Source of the DNA: an uncultured Dehalococcoidia bacterium | GTDB lineage: Bacteria > Chloroflexota > Dehalococcoidia > Lucifugimonadales > UBA3495 | DNA length: 64,000 bases | NCBI GenBank assembly: GCA_958296225.1 | Contig: OY282456.1 | Span: 2,666,001-2,730,000, forward strand | Reading direction: 5' to 3' | Shown: positions 8,199 to 17,831 of the stretch, in pieces | Numbering within the stretch: position 1 is the stretch's first letter | Layout: the number at the start of each line of letters is the position of its first letter | The notes under the pieces: model-generated | What the model was told of the DNA's origin: nothing | What the model saw: only the letters and a program-made list of their open reading frames with translations | Databases searched by the model: none | Made by a program: the position numbers and the translations under genes

Positions 8199-10994
8199 AT
8201 GGAACCCTGGTACAAAGTCGTAACCCCGCGCCCGGAAGTGCGCGAAGGCCGTTCCTTCAGCCCTGATGAATTCGCCATTGCCCTGGAGCAGGTGGTAGCC
8301 GGAACGGCGCCGGCAGACTACGCTGACCCGGCGCAGTTTTTCTCCCGCACCTGCTTCACCCGCGCCTTGACCGACCACAGCGGCATGGTTTTGCGCCGGC
8401 TGGCGGGGGAAACGGCGAACACTGCGCCGGCGCTGTCGCTGGTAACACAGTTCGGCGGCGGCAAAACGCATACCCTCACCGCGCTGTATCACCTGGCCAA
8501 GGCCGGCCCGGACGCCGCCCGTTTCCCCGGCGTCGCCGACCTGGTTAGCGCGGCGGGAATCGGCGCCGCGCCGGCCGCCCGGGTCGGCGTTTTCGTCGGC
8601 AACGCCTGGGACCCGTCGGAAGGGCGGGAAACGCCGTGGATCGACCTGGCCCGGCAGCTGGCCGGCGCCGAGGGAGTGGCCGCCCTGGGCCGCGCCGCGC
8701 TGGACGCGCCGCCCGGCACGGAAGCGCTGGGCAAAGTATTCGCCGCGTCCAACGCGCCGGCGCTGCTGCTGTTCGATGAGACGCTGAACTTTCTCAACCG
8801 GCATCGCAATCTGGCTGAACCCTTCTACGCCTTCCTGCAAAACCTCACCGTCGCCGTCACCGGGGCCAACCGCACCGTCGCCGTCATCAGCCTGCCCCGC
8901 AGCCAGGTTGAAATGACCGCGTGGGACCTGGAATGGCAGGAGCGCATCACCAAAATGGTGAACCGCGTTGCCCAGGATTTAATCGCTAACGATGAGTCGG
9001 AAATCAGCGAAGTAGTGCGCCGTCGCCTGTTTGAAAACCTGGGCGGCGAGCGGGTGCGGCGCAAGGTCGCCAAGACCTACGCCGACTGGTGCTTTGAGCG
9101 GAACGCGCGCCTGCCCGCCGAATGGACGGCGGTGGACAGCGCGGCCACCGACGCCAAAGCGCGGGACTATCTGCGGAGCCGCTTTGAGGCGTGCTATCCG
9201 TTCCATCCGGCCACGCTGTCCGTATTCCAGCGGAAATGGCGCGCCGTGCCCCAGTTCCAGCAGACTCGCGGCGCATTGGCGCTGCTGGCGCAATGGATTG
9301 CCTGGGCGTCAAACGAGCAGTTCAAACAGGCGCGCAACGAGCCGCTGATTACCCTGGGTTCCGCCCCGCTGCACCTGCCCACGTTCCGGGCCGAGCTGCT
9401 GAGCCAGCTGGGTGAGCAACGCCTGGACGCCGCCATCGCAGCGGACATCGCCGGCGACATCGCCCACGCCCAGGCGCTGGACGCCGATTTTGCCGGCCCA
9501 CTGCGCAGCATCCACCGTCGGGTTGGCTCAGCGATACTGTTCGAGTCCTCGGGCGGGCAGGTGGACAAAGTGGCCCACCTGCCGGAACTGCGCTTTGCCC
9601 TGGGCGAACCGGACGTTGAAACGACGACCATTGACAGCGCGGCGGCGGCGCTGGAATCCGCCGGCTTCTTTATCCGCAAAGTAGGCGCCGACGGCTTTCG
9701 CATCCATCACCAGGCAACGCTGCGGAAGGTGGCCAGCGACCGGCGGGCCGCATTGGACGAGGCCAGGGAAATCAGGCCGGCGATGCTCAAAGCGGTTCGG
9801 GATGAATTCAGCAAAGGCAGCGCAATGCCCGTCAGCTACTTCCCGGAGGACGCCGCCGCCGTAGCCGATTCCCGGAGGCTTACCGCAGTAGTCATTGACC
9901 CGCGAACGGAATGGGACGCCGCCGGCGAAACCCGCCGGCGTATCAGCCGGTGGACTCGGGAGCGCGGCAACTCGCCACGGCTCTACCCCGGCGCGCTGGT
10001 GTGGTGCATCAAAAAGCCGGGACGCGAGCTGCGCGACAGCATCGCCGAGCGCCTGGCCTGGCAGCGGGTAGCCCGCGACGTTGACGAAGGGCTTTTGGGC
10101 GCTGAATTCAGCGACGCCAACCGCAACGAAGTACAAGCCAAAGTCAAAGAGACGGAACAGGCGGCCCGCGAAGAAGTATGGGCCAGCTACCGTTTCGTGG
10201 CGCTGCTGGATGCTCAAGCCAAAGATAACCTGGCCGAGGATGGCCTGAAAGTATGCGACTTGGGGATGGGACACGCCAACAACGGGAGTACACTGTTGGG
10301 CCGCGTCATCGACGCGCTCAAATCCGAAGCGTTGCTCAACAATACCGTCGGCGCCGGATACATTGGCCGCAACTGGCCGCCGGCATTCCAGGCCAGCCAA
10401 GCCTGGCCCCTAATCAGCCTGCGGCAAAGCTTTCTGAACGGCACGCTGACCCGCCTGCTGGACCCCGACAGCGTCCTCCGCGAGAAAATCGCCGAGTTCG
10501 TGCAGAAGGGCGATTTCGGCCTGGCCTCGGGCGAAAAGGCTAACGGCGAGTACGAACGAATCTGGCACGCAGAGACGACGCCAGCCGAGGAAATCCTCTT
10601 CGAAAACGGAGTATTCCTGCTAACCCCGGTCAAAGCCGCGGAACTACGGCACCCAACCGCCCCCGCAGTAGTCTTGCCAGAACCGGATACCGGCAACAAC
10701 CCCGGATGCCAGGAGAAAGTTACGCCACCGCCGGCGCCGGTTCCGTCCACCCCACCCCTCATTCCGGCCGGCCAAAAGGCCAAACTATCGCTAACGGGAA
10801 CAATGCCCCGCGAATCCTGGAACCGGGTAGGGACGAGGCTGCTGCCCAAGTTGCAGGGCGGCGAGGACATCAGCGTAAGGGTTGAACTGTCGGCCAGCGT
10901 CGGCGCCGAGCAAGCGCAAAACATAGCCGCCGAACTTCGCCAATCTTTGCAAGACCTCGGTTTGACCTGGCAAGTGAACATCACCGAGCAATAG
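8199..10994 (+). CDS. DUF499 ATP-binding protein (Hma-type system 1 ATPase)
   Basis: 931 residues. ATG 8199 has TGAGGAG close upstream. The sequence opens with the family's typical PWYKVVTPRPEVREG, followed by Walker A FGGGKTHT at residues 85-92 and a Walker-B-like ALLLFDETLNFLNRH near 187. A conserved YPFHPATLSVFQRKW segment comes near 330. DUF499 proteins are large P-loop ATPases found next to DUF1156 methylases and helicases; this is the third core gene of the first Hma-type system. The paralogue at 17832 has Walker A at the same distance from its start. The C-terminal region is Pro-rich (about residues 820-860) and probably a linker. Confidence 0.87.
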   Translation: MEPWYKVVTPRPEVREGRSFSPDEFAIALEQVVAGTAPADYADPAQFFSRTCFTRALTDHSGMVLRRLAGETANTAPALSLVTQFGGGKTHTLTALYHLAKAGPDAARFPGVADLVSAAGIGAAPAARVGVFVGNAWDPSEGRETPWIDLARQLAGAEGVAALGRAALDAPPGTEALGKVFAASNAPALLLFDETLNFLNRHRNLAEPFYAFLQNLTVAVTGANRTVAVISLPRSQVEMTAWDLEWQERITKMVNRVAQDLIANDESEISEVVRRRLFENLGGERVRRKVAKTYADWCFERNARLPAEWTAVDSAATDAKARDYLRSRFEACYPFHPATLSVFQRKWRAVPQFQQTRGALALLAQWIAWASNEQFKQARNEPLITLGSAPLHLPTFRAELLSQLGEQRLDAAIAADIAGDIAHAQALDADFAGPLRSIHRRVGSAILFESSGGQVDKVAHLPELRFALGEPDVETTTIDSAAAALESAGFFIRKVGADGFRIHHQATLRKVASDRRAALDEAREIRPAMLKAVRDEFSKGSAMPVSYFPEDAAAVADSRRLTAVVIDPRTEWDAAGETRRRISRWTRERGNSPRLYPGALVWCIKKPGRELRDSIAERLAWQRVARDVDEGLLGAEFSDANRNEVQAKVKETEQAAREEVWASYRFVALLDAQAKDNLAEDGLKVCDLGMGHANNGSTLLGRVIDALKSEALLNNTVGAGYIGRNWPPAFQASQAWPLISLRQSFLNGTLTRLLDPDSVLREKIAEFVQKGDFGLASGEKANGEYERIWHAETTPAEEILFENGVFLLTPVKAAELRHPTAPAVVLPEPDTGNNPGCQEKVTPPPAPVPSTPPLIPAGQKAKLSLTGTMPRESWNRVGTRLLPKLQGGEDISVRVELSASVGAEQAQNIAAELRQSLQDLGLTWQVNITEQ

Positions 10995-11022
10995 TGCTAT
11001 GCTCTTTGCACGGAGCAACGTC

Positions 11023-14000
11023 ATGATTCGTTTCGACCCCTCCGAAATCTCCAATTGGGCAAGCCGGCCCGACGCCCATCACCAACTGCCTGGACTGATA
11101 CGGCGGCTAATCCTGGCAACCGTTCCCGGACTGTCGCATCTGAATATGCCCAGCGGCAGCGCGGTTTGGCGGTCAGGCTGGGACGGGCTACTTGCCACCG
11201 ATGCGGGAAACGCCTGGGCGCCAAAAGGCTCCTCGGCTTGGGAGCTCAGTTGCCGCAGTGATGTAAGTAGAAAAGCGAACGATGACTACCACGCTCGGAC
11301 TAATGATCCGAAGGGCGTTGATGTTAATGTTGCAACATTCGTGTTCGTTACGCCGCGCCCGTGGAATGGCAAGCAAGAATGGGCAGAACAACGCCGGGCT
11401 GAACACGAGTGGGCTGACGTGCGTGGCTTTGATGCCACAGACTTGGCCGCCTGGCTTGAACAAGCCCCGGCGGTGGCAGCGTGGTTCGCGCGTTTAATTG
11501 GCAAACTTCCTGCCGGTGGTTACACTGCCCTCGATGAGTGGTGGGAGAACTGGGCCACTGTATCCCAATCACAGCCCAACATCAGCCCGGCATTGGCGCT
11601 CGCCGGCCGGCAGGAAAGCACGGCGAGATTGGCCGAATGGTTCCAGCAAACGCCGGCTCATTACTACCTGCAAGCGTAAACACGCGAGGAAGCCATCGCA
11701 TTCGTGGCGGCATCCGCACTAGACAGCGACGACGCGTGGGGAGCTGTGCTGCTGTCAAAAGCGCTCGTAGTCAAGTCCGAAGACGCTTGGAGCAGCTTGA
11801 TAGCCCATACGTTGCCGCTGGTTCTGATTCGCGCCTTTGACGGCAGCGTGTCCGCGCCGGTGGCAGTCAACCGGGGCCATCACGTCATCACACCACTGCA
11901 CGATAACGACGAGCCAATGGGCGACGGCATCACACTGCCTGGACTCGGCCGCGACGAAACGGTAACGGCTCTCACTAATATGGGCCTGAGCGAAACCAGG
12001 GCGCGGGCGCTTGCCCGGAAAACTGCCCGTAGGCTGCCGATAATCCGCCGCTTCCTGATTGACGAAGCCGGCGGCCCAATGCCCACTTGGGCATCCGTGG
12101 ACGCCCAAAGCCCGCTGCCGTCCCTCATCCTGATTGGCCAGTGGGACGAATCTAACGAAAATGACCAGGCAGTTGTCGCCGAGCTAGCGGGACGAACGTA
12201 TGAGGAGGTAGCCCGTGAAGCAACGGCGTTGGCGCAGACCGAAGACCGCCCTTTGACAAAAATCGGCAGCAGGTGGCGCTTCTTTTCTCACGAAGAAGCC
12301 TGGTACCTCCTCGCGCCACGCTTGACAACGGCTGAAGTCGAACGGTTTCAAGATAGGGCAGTCACAATTCTGGGGGCTGAATCCCCCGAATTCGAAATGC
12401 CCATTGGCGAAAGGTATCTGGCCAACATCCACGGCAAGGTGGTTCCGCACAGCGAAACGCTGCGCGCGGGAATCGCCCGTACGCTCGCACTGATGGGCAA
12501 CCAGGGCGAGCGTGCCAAGAACGTTGCAAATACGTCGTACATACCGGAATTGATACTGAGGCAAGCGTTGGCCGGTAATGCAGGATGGCAAATCTGGGCA
12601 ACCCTCGACCGAAACCTGCCGACGCTGGCGGAGGCTGCTCCCGAAGCCATCCTGTCTGCCATCGAACAAGGCTTGGCCAAAACTCCAAGCCCCTTCGCCG
12701 CTCTGTTCGCTCAGGACGGCGATTTTCCCTTCGGCGGCTCCGCACATACCGGCCTGCTCGGGGCTTTGGAAAAACTGGCATGGGCGCCGGAGTATTTCGC
12801 CAGGGTAGCGACCGTCCTCGTCCGATTAGCCTCGAACGACCCCGGGGGGCGCATCGCCAACCGACCCGCGGCAAGCCTGGCTACGATGTTCTTACCCTGG
12901 TTCCGCGTGTCGGAGACGCCGGACGACCATCGTCTGGAAACTCTGGGGACATTGCTGAGCAGGTATCCTGAACCGGGTTGGCAGATTCTTGTCAACGCTT
13001 ACCCGTCATCGTTTGCTACTGTTGTTGAACACAAGCCTCCGTCTTGGCGCCCTTGGGGACAGGACGGAGCGACACGGCCGACTGGGGCAGAATACGGCGC
13101 TTTTGTCGCAGGGATGGAGCAACTTTTGCTCAATCACGTTGGCGACGACGCCGGCAGATGGGAAGACATTGTAGATATGATGTCCTGCCTGTCGTCCGAC
13201 GCGCGCCGGAAAGCGACGGATTTGATGGCGCGGCAAATTGACGCCATCATTCAGCAGCCAGGCTCCGCCAAACTACGGGCGAAGTTGCGGCAAGAGTTAA
13301 ACCGGCACCGCAACTTCCCGGATGCGCAATGGGCAATGCCCGCCGCCGACCTGGAACCCCTCGCCGCCATTTATCAGCAACTGACGCCCGACGACCCGGC
13401 AACGGCTTACGGTCGGCTGTTCGATGTACGGCCTAACCCACCGGAAGGAACTGACCACGAGGACATAGCAGCTCACTCTACAAAAATAGAGGCCGACCGC
13501 CAAACCGCCATCGCAGCCGCTACGCAAGCGGAGGAACCGAGGCAGTCCTGTCCATCGCCGAATCAGCGCAACAACCGGAGCAGGTGGGCCGGATTTTCAC
13601 CATCAGCATCGGAACCGAGCCGGCGCTGGCGCTGGCCGTGGCCCACTCCGGCTCCGGCAGCCGGAACTACCGGATGCTGGCGCGCGGCATACTGTGGACT
13701 ATTTTCAATCAATCCGGTTGGGCAATGCTTGATGATGCACTCGCGCAGCTCAAAGCAGCCGCCGTACCGCCGCAAGCCTTGGCGGACGTGTTCCTGGCTG
13801 CAATGGCGACGCCGGACACTTGGCAACGTCTGGACAAAGAAGCGCCAGCAGTGCAGCGCTGCTATTGGGAGCAACTCAATCCTTACTTGGCCTCAAGAGA
13901 CGACCAGACGGAAATCCGTTTTGTAGCTGAACAACTCCTGGCTGTTCAACGTTCCCCTATAGTCGCCGAATGGATTGCATACACGCCGATTCATCACGAA

Positions 14001-14810
14001 ATAGTGATACAGACGCTGGAGCAGCTACCCACCGACTTGGCAACCGGCACAACATCGGAACCGGATACAAGCGGAATCATCTACTACGCCATCGTAGAGA
14101 TGCTGAAAAAGCTGGACGAGTCCAATGCTGTGGATGACGATACCATCGCGCGCCTCGAACTGCCCTTTATATCCATATTGCGTCACAACGGACGCCCTAA
14201 CCCCGCGCTCTACCGCAAAATCGCAAAGGATCCGGCGCTGTTTGCCGACCTGATTGCATTGGCGTACAAGCGCAGCGATGGGCAAACGGACACCGTAGCC
14301 AACGAACCGGCAACCCAGATCAGCGAGGAAATACTCACGCAAATCATTGTCGGGGAAGGTGAAGTTCCGGGCAAGACGGGAGACGGCGCTGTTGACTATG
14401 AATCGCTGTCCGCCTGGGTCAACGAAGCGCGACGTCTGTGCGCTGAACGTGATCGCGCGGCAGTTGGCGACAACTTCATCGGGCACTTGCTGGCCAAGTC
14501 TCCCACTGGTAAAGATGGAGTACGGCCTTGTGAGGCGGTGCGCGAACTGCTGGACGGCATAGGTTCACAGCACATCGGAGACGGGTTCGTAACGGGATCA
14601 CACAACCTCAGTGGCGTAACCACGCGCGCAGTATTCTCAGGCGGCGACCAGGAGCGAACGCTAGCCGATGAATACAATAAACAAGCCGGCCTGATAGCGT
14701 CCAGATGGCCGAACACGGCCAGCTTGCTGCGGTGCATCGCGGATTCGTACCAACACGAAGCACAACGGAACGACCGGAAAGCCGAAGAGCGGGACCAGTT
14801 CGGATTCTAA
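11023..14810 (+). pseudogene. Large system-associated protein broken by a stop and a frameshift
   Basis: ATG 11023 has GGAG seven bases upstream. The frame runs through LSHLNMPSGSAVWRSGWDG and VFVTPRPWNGKQEW to YYLQA, hits TAA at 11677-11679, and continues in the same frame with coherent text (TREEAIAFVAASALDS). Near 13530 the frame must shift: TQAEE in the first frame is followed by TEAVLSIAESAQ in the next, which runs to the stop at 14810. Joined, it is about 1260 residues. The N-terminal part resembles nuclease-like domains of large proteins found near restriction systems, but I do not recognise a named family and see no Walker A motif. It follows the ATPase by 29 bases, so it was probably the fourth gene of this operon. 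Decay or base-call error are both possible. Confidence 0.6.
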
Positions 14811-14892
14811 GGAACACCGGCGTCCGGGGCAAACCCGGCCTGTATCCCAGCAACCACCAACGGGGGAATCGCAGTGTGCCATTGACCTATCT

Positions 14893-15507
14893 GTGGCCGA
14901 GCAACGCATCTCCAACGAACAGTCCGACGACCTGGAAGACACCGACATCACTCTGGTCGACCACGACAACGCCCAGTACGCCCTGGCCGAAGCCTCCATA
15001 ACTCCGGACGACAGCGACGTGCAACGCGCCCAGCGCCGGGCCGCCGCCATCCTGGCAGCCGCCACCGGCAACCCCGTCAAACCCGTCGTCATCGGCGTCT
15101 ATGCCCGGGAAGAATGCCGTCAAGCTGCCAACGAGCACGACGTGACAGTCATCATCCTGCCTGAATACAAGTCCCTGCCGGCCGACCTCGAACAAATCCA
15201 CGCCGACCTCAACGCCGCCGTCAAACAGGCTGACAACGTAGTCCATTATCAGAATTATAAAGCAACTCGGACACCTATCCAGCCCGAACCCGGCACAGGT
15301 ATAATCCGGTTCAACTTGCCCTGTTCCAGCAGAATGGGCCACCCGAGCCAATCCCCAGAGGTTGAGCATGACCACCGCTCACAACGTCGCCAAGACGCCG
15401 CAACCCACAGGACGTTTCCGACTGCCGGAGCCACCCCAGCGCGAGCCCGACGAGATGACCAGCTACGACCAACTGCACAAAACCGGCGGCTCCTATCTAC
15501 TGGCTGA
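14893..15507 (+). CDS. Hypothetical protein, 3' part probably aberrant
   Basis: GTG 14893 opens a frame beginning VAEQRISNEQSDDLEDTD; the frame is also open upstream, so the true start is uncertain. The first 115 residues look protein-like: AQRRAAAILAAATGNP, VKPVVIGVYAREECRQAA, VTVIILPEYKSLP. After about 15250 the frame runs through what looks like intergenic DNA and into the Uma2 gene in another frame, so the original stop has probably been lost. No family is recognised. Its position just after the large broken gene suggests it belonged to the same operon. Confidence 0.4.
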   Translation: MAEQRISNEQSDDLEDTDITLVDHDNAQYALAEASITPDDSDVQRAQRRAAAILAAATGNPVKPVVIGVYAREECRQAANEHDVTVIILPEYKSLPADLEQIHADLNAAVKQADNVVHYQNYKATRTPIQPEPGTGIIRFNLPCSSRMGHPSQSPEVEHDHRSQRRQDAATHRTFPTAGATPARARRDDQLRPTAQNRRLLSTG

Positions 15508-16087
15508 GCATTTCGGAAACCCCGAAACTACGTTAGTGGAAGCCGAACGCTGGATAATCCCAAACCCTGAATACGACAAGTCCCGGGCCCGGCGCCCCGA
15601 CCTGTTAGTCGCCTTCAATGTGAATCCGGCCGACTATGCAGCCAGCAACGGCTACATCATATCGGAGCAGGGGAAGCCGCCGGACTTCGTGATGGAAGTC
15701 GCTTCCGAGAGCACCGCACGCATTGACATGATGGAAAAGCGTGATGACTACGCGGCGCTGGGCATTCCGGAATACTGGCGCTTTGACGAGACGGGTGAGT
15801 ATCACGGCACCCGACTGGCCGGGGACCGGCTGGTGGACGGCCAGTACCGGGCCATTGCCATTGTCGAATTGGCAGACGGCATCCTGCAGGGGTATAGCAC
15901 GGTCCTGAACCTTTACATCCGGTGGGAACAGGGCGGGCTGGAATGGTACGACCCGGCGACAGGACGCCGCATCGTCACTTTGCAGGACGAGCGCACCCGC
16001 GCTAACGCAGAACGTGATGCCCGGATTCAAGCCGAATCCCGTGTTCGCGAACTGAAAGATGAACTCCGCCGGCTGCGAGGCAGCTAA
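15368..16087 (+). CDS. Uma2-family (DUF820) putative restriction endonuclease
   Basis: 239 residues from ATG 15368, with AGAGG upstream. The Uma2 fold is recognisable from MTSYDQLHKTGGSYLLAEHF, the acidic ARRPDLLVAF strand and PPDFVMEVASESTARID, which together form the PD-(D/E)XK-like catalytic site, followed by KRDDYAALGIPEYWRFD and a C-terminal coiled segment rich in Arg and Glu. Uma2 genes are common in cyanobacteria and Chloroflexota, often as scattered paralogues. Their role is unclear; a nuclease function is inferred from fold. The N-terminal extension of about 30 residues is Pro-rich. Confidence 0.85.
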   Translation: MTTAHNVAKTPQPTGRFRLPEPPQREPDEMTSYDQLHKTGGSYLLAEHFGNPETTLVEAERWIIPNPEYDKSRARRPDLLVAFNVNPADYAASNGYIISEQGKPPDFVMEVASESTARIDMMEKRDDYAALGIPEYWRFDETGEYHGTRLAGDRLVDGQYRAIAIVELADGILQGYSTVLNLYIRWEQGGLEWYDPATGRRIVTLQDERTRANAERDARIQAESRVRELKDELRRLRGS

Positions 16088-16264
16088 GCTTACAGAACTG
16101 ACAAACATAAGTATCAAGTTGCCGAAGCAATCGGTCGGGGCACAACCCAGAAAGGTGGAAACGGGTTCGGTAGTGTACGAAGGCAGCCGTGAGGCGCTCA
16201 ATACCAAGCCCTCTCAACGCCCCCCACCAGGAGATCAAAGCCGCAACTGCACGAGGACACCTGC

Positions 16265-17055
16265 ATGGAGCGGCAGTCTGCCAAATCACCTTGGGGCCGG
16301 GTCAGGAGCGAAAACGCAGCGCATCAGGACTTCAAAAACAAACTGCTCCAATTCCTGCGAAACGGCGTGGCGGGTCAACCGGCGCCGCACACGGGTATAA
16401 TCGCCTTCCCCTGCAACGACCACCTGCGGCTCTGGCATATGCCACCCTGGGCCGCCTGGGTTGAATCCGAGCGGTTTCGCAAAACTCCGGAGGGCGTCCG
16501 CTACAAACCGGACATCGTCCTCCTGGACGACCGGAACCGGCCGCTCGCCATATTGGAAGTCACCGCCAGCAACCTCAAAAACAACTGCCAACGAGCCGCG
16601 GACGACCTGAACATCCCCTGGTTCCGGTTCTGGGCGCCACACCATCAGAGGCAACTCAGGCGGAACTCGCGGCTCGCGTACACCACGACCACCGCATCGG
16701 TTTCACGGGCGGCGCGGACGGCTGTAGTTATTCCTCGGATGGCCGGTACGACAAAGCAACCGGCAGGGTCAGATACGAGACCATCTACCATTTTGAGATC
16801 CTGAAGGCCATGGCGACCATCCGGCAAAATCCCCAGAGCTTCACCGCGGGCATAGGCAGCTATCGACGCCACGGGACGGTCGGCATCTACCCACTCCATC
16901 CCGAACCGGCCACTCGCAGGTGCCGGCCAGTGAACATCACCGGCCGGCTCGAGAGGTGGCGGGAGTACGACATTGAGATGCGGGGCAGTTTGGATACGTT
17001 CCAGCGGCGCTGCAAAACATCCCCACCACGCTTCCGCGCCGACATCTCTCCATAA
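16265..17055 (+). pseudogene. Frameshifted PD-(D/E)XK-like protein
   Basis: From ATG 16265 the frame gives RSENAAHQDFKNKLLQFL and then RYKPDIVLLDDRNRPLAILEV, a D-x(n)-E-x arrangement typical of restriction-endonuclease-like folds (the usual Lys of ExK is not seen). After LNIPWFRFWAP, near 16635, the frame becomes poor and the coherent text moves one frame over: EATQAELAARVHHDHRIGF, then ATGRVRYETIYHFEILKAM, ending at the stop 17053-17055. A single-base indel near 16630-16645 explains this. Joined length is about 263 residues. No close family is recognised. Confidence 0.5.
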
Positions 17056-17221
17056 GTACAGTTTCACTGCCGGTTGTACTGCTTACCGGACCGGGGCACG
17101 GGCCGATTTGCACTTGCTGCATCTCTGAACCCCAACAATCAGAAGTACGCCAACTGCGAGGCCGCGCAGCCACCCTATGTTGTTCAAACCCAAATGGAAT
17201 GAAGCCTTATGACCACTGGAA

Positions 17222-17362
17222 ATGGAAAAGGAACGCAGCTTCCTCGCCAAGATCAAGGGCCTTCTGAACCGATTGCTGGTTTGGAGCGCCCAGATGATCG
17301 AGGAAGAAAGCGAAGCGATCTGGAGCATACCCAGACCGTTCCAGCGCGCCTATTCGGTTTGA
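17222..17362 (+). CDS. Small ORF truncated at the IS-like end
   Basis: ATG 17222 opens a 46-codon frame, MEKERSFLAKIKGLLNRL followed by VWSAQMIEEESEAIW, with a basic amphipathic start and an acidic stretch that look like real coding sequence. Its stop (TGA 17360-17362) lies inside the IS-like inverted end at 17358-17372, so the frame was probably cut off by insertion there. No family recognised; it is likely the N-terminal remnant of a longer gene. Confidence 0.4.
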   Translation: MEKERSFLAKIKGLLNRLLVWSAQMIEEESEAIWSIPRPFQRAYSV

Positions 17363-17372
17363 CTACACGCTC
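17358..17372 (-). repeat. IS5-family-like terminal inverted repeat, right end
   Basis: The sequence TTTGACTACACGCTC is the inverted copy, with one mismatch, of the end at 63-78, and is followed by TAGGG so that a CTAG target-like tetranucleotide spans the junction. It cuts one small frame and abuts a fragment of a gene related to the one at 24833. It may be the far end of a composite insertion that includes the first Hma-type system, or a solo end left by a separate insertion. Confidence 0.5.
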
Positions 17373-17386
17373 TAGGGAAAGGCACT

Positions 17387-17461
17387 ACGCCAGAGCGGAT
17401 ACAGAACTTGGAAAACGGAAGGATTGACCTGCGCAGCCTGTTGCTGGACAACCCGTCCGAC
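17387..17461 (+). pseudogene. Fragment of the 24833-type gene
   Basis: The frame from 17387 reads TPERIQNLENGRIDLRSLL and then LDNPSD, nearly the same as KRIQDLENGRIDLRSLL and LENPSD in the intact gene at 24833-25174. Only about 25 codons remain; the upstream part is replaced by the IS-like end and downstream the similarity stops. It is a relic showing that this gene family has been copied around the island. Confidence 0.7.
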
Positions 17462-17489
17462 GGGAGGACGCAAAAACACCGCCCGACCA

Positions 17490-17509
17490 CCAACCAACCA
17501 ACCAACCAA
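17490..17509 (+). repeat. CCAA tetranucleotide repeat, five units
   Basis: Five perfect CCAA units lie just upstream of a -10-like TATAGT (17513-17518) and the GTG of the broken zinc-ribbon gene at 17526. Tetranucleotide tracts of this kind can slip during replication; here it sits in a leader rather than a reading frame. Confidence 0.6.
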
Positions 17510-17525
17510 TGGTATAGTAATCACC

Positions 17526-17697
17526 GTGAACACCATCCCAAACGAGAAGGTCTCCCACGGCCCGCATCCTGATTGAAGGATTCCTCTGCGCGCGGCGCCA
17601 GTATCGTTGGCCGCCTCGTCAGAGCAATGCGCAAGAGCCGAAGATTTGTCCCAAATGCAAGAGCGCCTACTGGAACAAACCCCGCAAGCTGGATTAG
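17526..17697 (+). pseudogene. Small zinc-ribbon protein with a frameshift
   Basis: GTG 17526 gives VNTIPNEKVSHGPHPD and a stop at once. One base over, the text continues FLCARRQYRWPPRQ and ICPKCKSAYWNKPRK, ending at TAG 17695-17697. Together this matches a widespread small protein type with a CxxC zinc ribbon and a YWN-PR tail. An extra T near 17572 accounts for the break. The first zinc pair has only one visible Cys (FLCARRQ), so the site may be altered too. Such proteins often accompany toxin or nuclease genes; function unknown. Confidence 0.55.
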
Positions 17698-17831
17698 CCG
17701 GCGGATAAGCGCGCCGTCAAGCACGACGAACGAGCTCAGAAAACTGCCTGGTTCACTACCGGTTAGCCGGCAAGCCCAGCACGTCAGGCATCATACTGAC
17801 GCCATCCCACGAACCCCGGAGAACCGCCCCG

